Shown here in pieces: positions 35,412 through 43,434 of a DNA stretch of 64,000 bases. Each line of letters starts with the position of its first letter. The stretch's first letter is position 1. The notes below the pieces were generated by a model. It made no database searches. It saw nothing but the letters and a program-made list of their open reading frames with translations, and was not told the DNA's origin. This DNA comes from JAPUME01 sp027294185 (GTDB lineage: Bacteria > Acidobacteriota > Terriglobia > UBA7540 > JAPUME01), in the NCBI GenBank assembly GCA_963555835.3, contig CAUVWZ020000002.1, positions 2,480,001-2,544,000 on the forward strand, read 5' to 3'. A program made the position numbers and the translations under genes.

Positions 35412-37517
35412 TTACTCCTCCAGCCGGGCGGTCTGAACGTCGGATTTGGGCAGGAAATTCTCCATTACCCAGACTTCTGAGCCGAAGGGGCTCCCGGCAG
35501 AGAAGGCGATCTGTCGCCCGTCAGGATGAAAACCCAGGTGGCGCAGTCCATCGATTGCCAGTCCAAGCCTTTGGGCTTCCCCGCCTTGGGCAGAGATTCG
35601 CCACAGCTCGGTTGTGTCCACCTCGCCTAACTTCCTACCCTTCCCAAAAATCACTTCCCGTCCGTCAGGCGTCCACGTAATTCCTCCGAAAAGAGCGATG
35701 TGTTCAGGTTCCTGCATCCTAAGCAGTTCGCGGGGTTCTCCGCCGCCGGCCGGCATGACCATCAGGGCCGTCGATCGTGTTGTATAATCCATCAGGACAA
35801 AGGCCAACAGCCGGCCATCGGGCGAAAGGGCCAGGGTTGAGACAAAGGAGGGCACAGCCACGCGGTAGAGTTCCTGCTCTTGGCCCGTCTGGAGGTCACG
35901 CACCAGGATCCGAGAACTCTTGCTGGTCACATGGAACCCCGTATAGTAAATCGCCTCTCCGTCAGGAGAGCATGCGACCCACAGCGTGTATCCTCCCGGC
36001 TCGTTCTGCACGATGGTGGTGACGTCACCCGTTTGCGCGTCGATCTGGAAGATACCCCAGCGGTTTTTCTTGTCCTGACCGTTGACAAGAAAGGAACGCC
36101 CATCGGGGGACCAGGGAAGGTGCATGCGATGTCCAAGCCGGTTGAGATTAGGCGAAAGCTCACGCTCCTCACCGGTTTTGACCGAGCGAATAGAGATAAT
36201 CCTGGAACCCTGTCCGAACCGCGAGTGGCCCCGCTGCGAGATGTAGGCCAGGTACTGCCCGTCGGGCGACCAGGCGGGTGCATAGTTGGAGCCGATGAAG
36301 CGCTGGGTGGCCTTCCTCGAAGGAGTTAGGAGTTTGCCCGTCTTCAGGTCGAGCGTGGCGACATAGACATCTTTCATGCCGGTACTAAGGCCGTAGTAGT
36401 AGGAACCAGTCTCGGTGAATCCCATCGGCACGATTCGGCCCATATCCGGCTTGACCAGCTTGGCCGCTCCCTGAGGCTTACCCTCGGCCACCTGAATGAC
36501 CCAGGCACCCAGGGTTCCCGTGCGGTCGCTGGCAAATACGATTCTCTTTCCGTCCGGTGCCCAGGCGGGCGAGCGGTCGTCGGCGGGGTGGGTGACTAGC
36601 GGGACTTCGCGGCTCCCGTCGGTGGCCAGCAGGAAGATGTCACGGTTGGGAGAGTCTTCCTGAGGAGGGAAGGAATAAGCAATGGTGCGCCCGTCCGGGG
36701 AAAAACTCGTCCCTGGCCAGCGCCAATCGAGCGTTTTGAGCACGCGCACCGAGCCATCCGCAACGCTAACCAAAACAATCTGGTTGGTTCTGTCGCTTCT
36801 GGAGAAAGTCGCCAGAATGTGTTCCCCGTCCGGCGACCATGCCGCAGGCTGGAGGTATTCCACCTCTTCATTGCGATAGAGCACGCGAGGGTCGGACCCG
36901 TCGAGCCCGACGAGGCGCAGGTCATAGGAGAAATCCTTGTTGAACCAGGTGTAGGCGACCTGCTTCCCGGAAGGGGATATTGTGGGATAAAGGGCGAACT
37001 CTGTGGACTCACTCCATGAGCCCTTGTTCGTGAGACGGCGGTTCTTTCCGGTCTTGAGGTCACGGAGGGCCAGATCACCGGTGTCCCAATCCACATAGGT
37101 AAGGTAGCGGCCGTCCGGGGAAGGTCCACCCGTGATATCTGCGGCCCTTTCCCAGACGCGGCGGGCGACCATGCCGTCGGCGTCCTGAGCGGCGACGCGA
37201 AGCGGATTGATAACGGGGCTGCTGGCAACCGATACCAGCGCCAGCAGCATGGCGAACGTCAGCCCCAGCGCAGGCCGCCGCCAGGGCGGGACCGGGGGGG
37301 CACTATCGAACCCCGGCTCACGGGCCGCCTTCCAAGCCTCCAGCTCGCTCGGGTAGGCATAGACGCTGCTGCGGGACTTGTGGTGGTGCCGCCGTACCGG
37401 CAACTTTTCTTCCTTTTCCCAGCGGACGACCGTACGGACATCTCTCTTGAGGTAGCCCGCAATCTCCTTCCAGGATTCCAGGGGTTTTTCATTCGGACGG
37501 CTATTCTGTTCACTCAT
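35412..37517 (-). CDS. HTH-anchored TolB-like PD40 beta-propeller protein
   Basis: A 701-residue protein with an N-terminal MerR/excisionase-like helix-turn-helix (residues 13-65: W-K-E-I-A-G-Y-L-K-R-D-V-R-T-V-V-R-W), a single membrane segment (about residues 85-108) and 8-10 PD40/WD40-like blades with repeated S-P-D-G-(R/K) turns. This layout is common in Acidobacteriota. It probably links an extracytoplasmic sensor propeller with a cytoplasmic DNA-binding end, but targets are not known. It precedes the dihaem peroxidase gene and may control it. Confidence 0.88.
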   Translation of the reverse strand: MSEQNSRPNEKPLESWKEIAGYLKRDVRTVVRWEKEEKLPVRRHHHKSRSSVYAYPSELEAWKAAREPGFDSAPPVPPWRRPALGLTFAMLLALVSVASSPVINPLRVAAQDADGMVARRVWERAADITGGPSPDGRYLTYVDWDTGDLALRDLKTGKNRRLTNKGSWSESTEFALYPTISPSGKQVAYTWFNKDFSYDLRLVGLDGSDPRVLYRNEEVEYLQPAAWSPDGEHILATFSRSDRTNQIVLVSVADGSVRVLKTLDWRWPGTSFSPDGRTIAYSFPPQEDSPNRDIFLLATDGSREVPLVTHPADDRSPAWAPDGKRIVFASDRTGTLGAWVIQVAEGKPQGAAKLVKPDMGRIVPMGFTETGSYYYGLSTGMKDVYVATLDLKTGKLLTPSRKATQRFIGSNYAPAWSPDGQYLAYISQRGHSRFGQGSRIISIRSVKTGEERELSPNLNRLGHRMHLPWSPDGRSFLVNGQDKKNRWGIFQIDAQTGDVTTIVQNEPGGYTLWVACSPDGEAIYYTGFHVTSKSSRILVRDLQTGQEQELYRVAVPSFVSTLALSPDGRLLAFVLMDYTTRSTALMVMPAGGGEPRELLRMQEPEHIALFGGITWTPDGREVIFGKGRKLGEVDTTELWRISAQGGEAQRLGLAIDGLRHLGFHPDGRQIAFSAGSPFGSEVWVMENFLPKSDVQTARLEE

Positions 37518-37756
37518 GGCAGCCTCCTTGATTTGCGCGGAGCGGAATGTTCTCCGGTGTTGGAGGCAACTTTAGGACTTCGATGTGCCGCCTTGCAATA
37601 GGCATTAGATGACATGGCGTCCCTGTCTGCTCTTTTCATGTCTGACCCGGGTCCGCACCTCTGGGGCAGACTTGTCGAATCCGGGGGATTAATCCTCTTC
37701 TATCACGAGCGCGCCATTGCATGCTTGGGGTGCGTCTTCCCCCGTATGCCTGTTTG

Positions 37757-38221
37757 CTAGGGTTGGTGGTGGGTTGCGGCCAGTTGAACTTCAATGCCGT
37801 CCGGGTCGTCGAAATAGACCCGGGCACTGCCTCTCGGCTGCCGGGGATTCAATCCCTGCCGTTGCAATTCCTCGGTGACGGGTCCTACCCGGTAGTCGTC
37901 CATCGAGATGCAGTAGTGATTCATTCCGGCCTGTGAGTTACGAAACAGCGCCAGGAAGTTCCTGCCCAACCCGAGGAAGCAGCTGCTTGGCGACTCCCTG
38001 ACCACGGGCATGCCGAGAAGCTTCATATAGAAGTCCTTCGAGCGCGCCACGTCGGTGACGATCAGCGCGACGTGATTGACGTCCCTCGCCTGGAAAGTGG
38101 AGGGCGCGGCGGTTGACGATGCGGCTCCGGCTGCAAGGGCAGCCAATCCCCCTACGAGATGGCGGCGGCTGATCTTGCCGCGTTCATAACATTCCAGCAG
38201 TCTTGAAATAGAGCCTTCCAT
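37757..38221 (-). CDS. Exported VOC/glyoxalase-superfamily protein
   Basis: A 154-residue protein with a twin-arginine-like start (S-R-R-H-L-V-G-G-L-A-A-L-A-A-G, residues 18-32) and one vicinal-oxygen-chelate domain. Metal-ligand positions appear in V-N-H-V-A-L-I, N-H-Y-C-I-S-M and G-I-E-V-Q-L. The family includes dioxygenases and glyoxalase-like enzymes; the substrate cannot be told. Upstream it is separated from the GNAT gene by 50 bases, and both may be one transcript. Confidence 0.85.
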   Translation of the reverse strand: MEGSISRLLECYERGKISRRHLVGGLAALAAGAASSTAAPSTFQARDVNHVALIVTDVARSKDFYMKLLGMPVVRESPSSCFLGLGRNFLALFRNSQAGMNHYCISMDDYRVGPVTEELQRQGLNPRQPRGSARVYFDDPDGIEVQLAATHHQP

Positions 38222-38271
38222 GGCAGTTCTCCTTTTCGGCGTAGTCCAGTTTGAATTTGGGAAATGGCTTG

Positions 38272-38742
38272 CTAGCGAATTTTCCTAAACCAGCGGATGT
38301 GGCGGGCCACTTCCTCAAACCCCTCCGAGCGATAGAGTCTGTTTCCCGCGTCGTTATCGACCAGGCAGTCGAGGTGGGCATGTTCGGCGCCGCGCTCGGA
38401 CATCAGTTTCAGCATGGCGCGCAGCAGCTCGCGGCCAAGTCCCTGGCCTTGTGATTTTGGATCGACCGCAATCAGGTCGATGTAGGCGAGTTTGCAGTCG
38501 GTGTCGAGAGTGCCGCTCGCAAAGCCCACGGTTTCGCCACCCTTTTCCGCCACAAGAATGATCTGGGTCGCAAAGATGTGCTTCAAGCGCAGTTTCCAGC
38601 GCTCTTTCCAATCCTTCCCGTTCAGGTTGCCGAACTTTTCATCCACCCTGCGGGCCCAGGTAATCGGCCCGAAGCCGGCCAGTGCCAGTTCCTCAAGACG
38701 CGGAGCATCATCCTGCGTGGCCGGACGAAAAGTAAGCGACAT
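38272..38742 (-). CDS. GNAT-family N-acetyltransferase
   Basis: A 156-residue GNAT enzyme with the acetyl-CoA loop Q-G-Q-G-L-G-R-E-L-L (residues about 103-112) after L-A-Y-I-D-L-I-A-V-D-P. Start ATG 38742 has AGGGA upstream; an earlier in-frame start adds nine residues. The substrate is unknown; the C-terminal Y-R-S-E-G-F is standard for small-molecule or protein N-terminal acetylation. Confidence 0.88.
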   Translation of the reverse strand: MSLTFRPATQDDAPRLEELALAGFGPITWARRVDEKFGNLNGKDWKERWKLRLKHIFATQIILVAEKGGETVGFASGTLDTDCKLAYIDLIAVDPKSQGQGLGRELLRAMLKLMSERGAEHAHLDCLVDNDAGNRLYRSEGFEEVARHIRWFRKIR

Positions 38743-38913
38743 AGAAATTCCCTGATTCTCCGGGTTCACCCTGGCTTGGTCGGTTGGCGTGAGGACTCCG
38801 TGCTGATTCCGATTACCCGTTCCTAGTGTTGTGGGACCCCAATAGGCGGCACATGGCCTCCCGGAGCATGACGCCAGGCGCGAACCGTGTCACTTGCTTT
38901 CGTTAAGGCGACA

Positions 38914-39075
38914 CTAGGTGCAGTCGGGCGGCTCGGGCGCGTCGCCTTCATGCTTTTCCATGGTACCCCCGCACTTCGGGCAGGGTGGGAGCAGTTGGCC
39001 CTTCTTCGCATTAATGATTTGCCCGCACTGGCTGCACTTGTAGGCGGAATCTTCCTGGGCCGTCACGAGCGGCAT
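38914..39075 (-). CDS. Small zinc-ribbon protein
   Basis: A 53-residue protein with two Cys pairs, C-S-Q-C-G and C-P-K-C-G, spaced about 20 residues apart as in a rubredoxin-like zinc ribbon. ATG 39075 is chosen because GGAGG precedes it. The family usually has no enzymatic part and may bind a partner or nucleic acid. It faces away from the following amidohydrolase gene. Confidence 0.75.
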   Translation of the reverse strand: MPLVTAQEDSAYKCSQCGQIINAKKGQLLPPCPKCGGTMEKHEGDAPEPPDCT

Positions 39076-39227
39076 GGCAATTTCCTCCCTCCGCAAATTT
39101 CTCGTTCCGGGAAGCATAGGACAGCGGAGCTCGGTCGGCAAGCTCTATCGAGCGATGGCTTTCTGCGGTGATTTTCACTCGTTGACTTGGGCTGGAGCGT
39201 GGCCTAAGATTGCGCCCATTAAGTACA

Positions 39228-39269
39228 ATTCAACATTCAATGTTTAATATTCAACCGGCAACATTCAAC
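39228..39269. repeat. Six degenerate tandem 7-bp units
   Basis: In-register heptamers ATTCAAC, ATTCAAT, GTTTAAT, ATTCAAC, CGGCAAC, ATTCAAC lie 28 bases before the amidohydrolase ATG. Four units fit ATTCAA(C/T). The array may sit in the 5' leader of the amidohydrolase pair. Its role is unknown. Confidence 0.7.
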
Positions 39270-39296
39270 CCGTGGGCCTGCGAGGGCGGAAGGAAG

Positions 39297-40964
39297 ATGA
39301 GCGTACGCGTTCTCAAGACGTGGATTTTCGCGGGCTGGCTGCTCGTTCTTGCAGGGTGCTCCGCCCAACAGGACTATGACGTGATTATTCGTAACGGAAC
39401 CATCTATGACGGCAGCGGGGATGCGCCCTTCGTCGGCGATGTCGGCATTCGCGGTGATGCGATTGCCGAGGTGGGGAAGCTCACTGAGGTTCGGGGAGAG
39501 ACCGAGATTGACGCCGGCGGCCTGGCCGTTGCGCCGGGCTTCATCAATATGCTCAGTTGGGCGGTTGATGAGCTGCTTGTCGACCCGCGTTCCCAAAGCG
39601 ACATCCGGCAGGGAGTGACGCTCGAGGTCTTCGGCGAAGGATCCTCCTGGGGCCCCTGGAGCGACACCATGAAGAAGGAAAGGCGCGAAGGCCAGGGGGA
39701 TATTAAATACGAGATCGCCTGGACCACGCTCGGCGAATATCTTGAACACCTCGAACGGCGCGGCGTGGCCACGAACGTGTCCTCCTTTGTGGGGGCCACG
39801 ACCCTGCGCGTTCATGAGGTCGGTTATGAGGACCGCCGCCCGACGCCCGAGGAGCTCGACCGAATGCGCGCCCTGGTTCGGCAGGCCATGGAAGAGGGAG
39901 CGCTCGGCGTCGGCTCTTCACTCATCTATTCCCCGGCTTATTACGCAAAAACCGATGAGCTGGTGGAACTCTGCAAAGTCGCCGCCGAATACGACGGCGC
40001 CTACATCTCCCACATTCGGAGTGAGGGAGAGCATTTTCTCGAAGCGGTTGACGAGTTGATCACGATTGCCCGGAGAGCCGGAATCCGTGCCGAGATTTAT
40101 CATCTCAAGGCATCGCTGGAATCTAACTGGCCGAAGATGGATCAGGTAATCGAAAAGGTCGAAGCCGCCCGCAAGGAAGGCCTCCCTATTACCGCAGATA
40201 TGTACCTCTACACGGCTACTTCCACCGGTCTGGACGCGCTCATGCCGCCCTGGGTTCAGGAAGGGGGACACGACGCCTGGGTCGAGCGGCTGAAAGACCC
40301 GGCCATCCGCACGCGCCTGAAGAATGACAACGAGTTTGGCTTTGATGAGCGATCTCCAAAAGATGTGCTGCTCGTAAGCTTCAAGAACGATGCCCTCAAG
40401 CGATTGACGGGCAAGACGCTGGCCGAGGTCGCCGCCTCGCGCGGCACATCGCCGGAAGACACTGTGATGGATCTCGTCATCGAAGACGACAGCCGCGTCG
40501 GGGTGGTCTACACCTCGGTCATGTCAGAGGAAAACATCCGCAAACAGATACGGCTTCCCTGGGTGAGCTTCGGGTCCGACGGCGGCTCGATGGCCCCCGA
40601 GGGAGTGTTCCTGAAATCCGGCACGCATACCCGCGCCTACGGGAACTTCGCGCGTTTGCTCGGGAAATATGTCCGCGAAGAAAAGGTAATCCCGCTCGAG
40701 GAAGCCATTCGGCGGCTGACTTCTCTCCCGGCCACGAACCTGAATATCAAACAGCGCGGCAGGCTCGCTCCCGGGTATTTTGCCGACGTGGTCGTCTTTG
40801 ACCCGGCTACCATACAGGACCACGCCACCTTTGAGAAGCCACACCAGTACGCGACGGGAGTGCGGCACGTTTTCGTCAACGGCACGCAGGTTTTGAAGGA
40901 CGGCGAGCACACTGGCGCGACTCCGGGCCGTTTCGTGCGCGGCCCCGGCTACACGGGATCATGA
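39297..40964 (+). CDS. Lipoprotein D-aminoacylase-like amidohydrolase 1
   Basis: A 555-residue amidohydrolase with an N-terminal lipobox (L-L-V-L-A-G-C) after a 17-residue hydrophobic segment. The amidohydrolase fold begins D-V-I-I-R-N-G-T-I-Y-D-G-S-G, the pattern of N-acyl-D-amino-acid deacylases. A catalytic-type region S-H-I-R-S-E-G and I-Y-H-L-K-A follow. The usual early metal motif (H-S-H) is changed to M-L-S-W, so the metal site may be altered. Starts ATG 39297 with GGAAGG upstream. It overlaps the next gene by ATGA. Confidence 0.88.
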   Translation: MSVRVLKTWIFAGWLLVLAGCSAQQDYDVIIRNGTIYDGSGDAPFVGDVGIRGDAIAEVGKLTEVRGETEIDAGGLAVAPGFINMLSWAVDELLVDPRSQSDIRQGVTLEVFGEGSSWGPWSDTMKKERREGQGDIKYEIAWTTLGEYLEHLERRGVATNVSSFVGATTLRVHEVGYEDRRPTPEELDRMRALVRQAMEEGALGVGSSLIYSPAYYAKTDELVELCKVAAEYDGAYISHIRSEGEHFLEAVDELITIARRAGIRAEIYHLKASLESNWPKMDQVIEKVEAARKEGLPITADMYLYTATSTGLDALMPPWVQEGGHDAWVERLKDPAIRTRLKNDNEFGFDERSPKDVLLVSFKNDALKRLTGKTLAEVAASRGTSPEDTVMDLVIEDDSRVGVVYTSVMSEENIRKQIRLPWVSFGSDGGSMAPEGVFLKSGTHTRAYGNFARLLGKYVREEKVIPLEEAIRRLTSLPATNLNIKQRGRLAPGYFADVVVFDPATIQDHATFEKPHQYATGVRHVFVNGTQVLKDGEHTGATPGRFVRGPGYTGS

Positions 40965-42460
40965 GAGGACAATTCATGCGGGTTCAATCCAATTTTGCCC
41001 AATCTTTTTCAGCGGCTCTGAAACGGTGGCCACCTTTGCTGCTGTTCATTCTGGCGCTGGTCTTGGGCTTTGCGGCGTGCTCGCGCGTCACAACCCAGGA
41101 GTATGACCTGGTGATTCGCGGCGGCCGGGTGATGGACCCGGAATCCGAGCTTGATGCCATTCGAAACCTCGGAATCTCGGATGGGAAAATCCACGCGGTT
41201 ACCACTCGTGAATTGCGGGGCAAGACAACGATTGATGCCGGGGGTTTGATCGTTGCTCCGGGATTTATAGACCTCCACTCGCACGGGCAGACGCCGGAGA
41301 ATTATCGTTTTCAGGCTGCAGACGGAGTTACCTCAGCCTTGGAGCTGGAGGTCGGCACCGCTGACATCGACGGCTGGTATGCGGAACGAGAAGCCAAAAC
41401 GCTGATTCATTACGGGGTCAGCATCGGCCATATCCCGGTGCGCATTCAGGTCATGGGCGACCCGGGAACGTTTCTCCCTTCCGGAGATGCGGCCCATCGT
41501 GCCGCCAGTGAAGCGGAAAGGGAGGAGATCAAGCAGGGAATTCGCCGCGGGTTGGAGCGCGGTGCAACGGCGGTGGGGTTCGGCGTGGCCTACACGCAGG
41601 CGGCAACGTATTGGGAGATTCTTGAGTTGTTCCGAGTGGCGGCGGAATCCGGCGCCACGGCTCACGTGCACGTCCGCGAAGGGGAGCGAGGCATCCGCGG
41701 CGTTGAGGAGGTGATTTCAGCTTCCGCCGTAACCGGAGCCGCAGTTCACGTGGTCCACATCCAGAGCAGCGGTCAGGACAATACGCCCCGCCTGCTGGAG
41801 ATGATCGCCGGAGCCCGCTCGCGCGGCATCGACATCACGACCGAGTGCTACCCCTACACGGCCGGGATGACGCTGCTCGAATCGGCGCTTTTCGACGAGG
41901 GATGGCGTGACAAGATGGGCCTCGACTACGCGGACCTGCAATGGATTGCCACGGGCGAGCGGTTGACCGCCCGGACGTTTGACCGTTACCGCAAAATCGG
42001 CGGTCTGGTCGTTATTCATACCAATCCAGAGGAGATCGTCGAGGGCGCGGTCGCAAGCCCGTTGACGATGATCGCGAGCGACGGGTTGCTTGAAAACGGA
42101 AAGGGGCATCCGCGCACCTCGGGCACCTACTCGCGCGTTCTGGGGCGCTACGTCCGCGAGCGCGGAATACTCTCCTTGATGGATGCCCTGCGAAAGATGA
42201 CGCTCATGCCCGCCCAAAGGCTCGGGCGCCGCGTCCCCATGATGCGGAACAAGGGCCGCATTCGCGTGGGCGCCGATGCCGACCTGACCTTGTTCGACCC
42301 GGAACGCATCCTCGACCGCTCAACCTATGAAAACCCGGCCGTCACCTCCGTTGGAATCCAGCATGTCCTTGTCGGGGGAGTCCCGGTGGTGAAAGACGGG
42401 CAAGTCCAAGACGATGACAATGTGCTGCCGGGAACCCCCATCCGCGCCCCCATTCAATAG
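40961..42460 (+). CDS. Lipoprotein D-aminoacylase-like amidohydrolase 2
   Basis: A 499-residue paralogue of the preceding gene. It has a signal segment (residues 24-42) and lipobox-like G-F-A-A-C, then Y-D-L-V-I-R-G-G-R-V-M-D-P and D-L-H-S-H-G-Q, the intact early metal motif lacking in its partner. T-E-C-Y-P-Y-T-A-G and I-A-S-D-G match D-aminoacylases. ATG overlaps the previous stop as ATGA, so the two are co-translated. They may form a complex or complementary pair acting on D-amino-acid conjugates outside the cell (inference). Confidence 0.88.
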   Translation: MRGQFMRVQSNFAQSFSAALKRWPPLLLFILALVLGFAACSRVTTQEYDLVIRGGRVMDPESELDAIRNLGISDGKIHAVTTRELRGKTTIDAGGLIVAPGFIDLHSHGQTPENYRFQAADGVTSALELEVGTADIDGWYAEREAKTLIHYGVSIGHIPVRIQVMGDPGTFLPSGDAAHRAASEAEREEIKQGIRRGLERGATAVGFGVAYTQAATYWEILELFRVAAESGATAHVHVREGERGIRGVEEVISASAVTGAAVHVVHIQSSGQDNTPRLLEMIAGARSRGIDITTECYPYTAGMTLLESALFDEGWRDKMGLDYADLQWIATGERLTARTFDRYRKIGGLVVIHTNPEEIVEGAVASPLTMIASDGLLENGKGHPRTSGTYSRVLGRYVRERGILSLMDALRKMTLMPAQRLGRRVPMMRNKGRIRVGADADLTLFDPERILDRSTYENPAVTSVGIQHVLVGGVPVVKDGQVQDDDNVLPGTPIRAPIQ

Positions 42461-42559
42461 CCTTACCCAACCCGTGCCTCGTAGGATTGAAGGCTCCGAG
42501 CGTTGACTTGATTCACAGACCAGTTCTAAGATAGCTGGCATCGAAAGGGCGTCTCTAAT

Positions 42560-43320
42560 TTGATCGGGAAAAAGATCGCGCATTACAGCGTCACGGAGAT
42601 GCTTGGCAAGGGCGGCATGGGAGTGGTCTATCGCGCTACCGACACCAAGCTCAATCGGGACGTGGCGCTGAAGGTTCTGCCGGAAGTGTTCGCCCGCGAC
42701 GCCGACCGCATGGCGCGCTTCAAGCGCGAAGCGCATGTCCTGGCTTCTCTTAATCATCCCAACATCGCCTCCATTTACGGCCTGGAAGAAGCCGACGGAA
42801 TCCACTGCCTTGTCCTGGAGCTGGTCGAAGGGCCAACCCTGGCCGAGAGAATCCAGGAAGGTGCGGTTCCCCTGGAAGAGTCGTTGAACATCGCCAAACA
42901 GATTGCCGACGCCCTTGAAGCTGCGCACGAAAAGGGCGTCATCCATCGGGACCTGAAGCCCGCAAACCTCAAGGTGACGCCTGAAGGCATGGTCAAGGTG
43001 CTCGACTTCGGCCTTGCAAAAGCACTCGCTGAACCGGCCAGCGTAGCCGTAACGGAGAACTCACCGACAGCAGAATCATGGTGGTTAGCTATTCGGTCGA
43101 CGGAGACTCCTTCCGGGCCGGAAGGCCCCGGCTGTGGTCGGAGGGGCAATTTACAGACCGAGGTACCGTCCGGAACTTCGCCCTCCATCCCGACGGGAAG
43201 CGTTTCGCCGTGCTCAAGACGCCAGAAGATTCAGAGCAGATTGGAACCACGCAGGTAACCTTGGTGACCAACTGGTTCGACGGGGTCCGCCGCCGCGTCG
43301 CCGCCGCCGGGCAGAACTGA
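42560..43320 (+). pseudogene. Ser/Thr protein kinase with propeller tail, internally deleted
   Basis: From a TTG at 42560 the frame encodes an N-terminal kinase domain: G-K-G-G-M-G-V-V-Y, A-L-K-V-L, the catalytic H-R-D-L-K-P-A-N and D-F-G-L-A-K. It then breaks near 43065. In a shifted frame the last 80 residues (S-R-I-M-V-V-S-Y-S-V-D-G-D-S-F ... F-A-L-H-P-D-G-K-R-F) are the C-terminal end of the PD40 propeller found at the tail of such kinases. The activation loop, the rest of the kinase lobe and most of the propeller are missing. It is a deletion remnant, though a truncated protein could still be made. Confidence 0.75.
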
Positions 43321-43434
43321 CACTCTTTCCGCTCTGTGCTTGATTCGTTCCTTCCTCCCGCCTAGAATCGTTCCAGTTTGAATCGACTTGAAAAATGGCT
43401 TTCAGTATTGAGTTGATATGTTGTGGGCAGCGTC

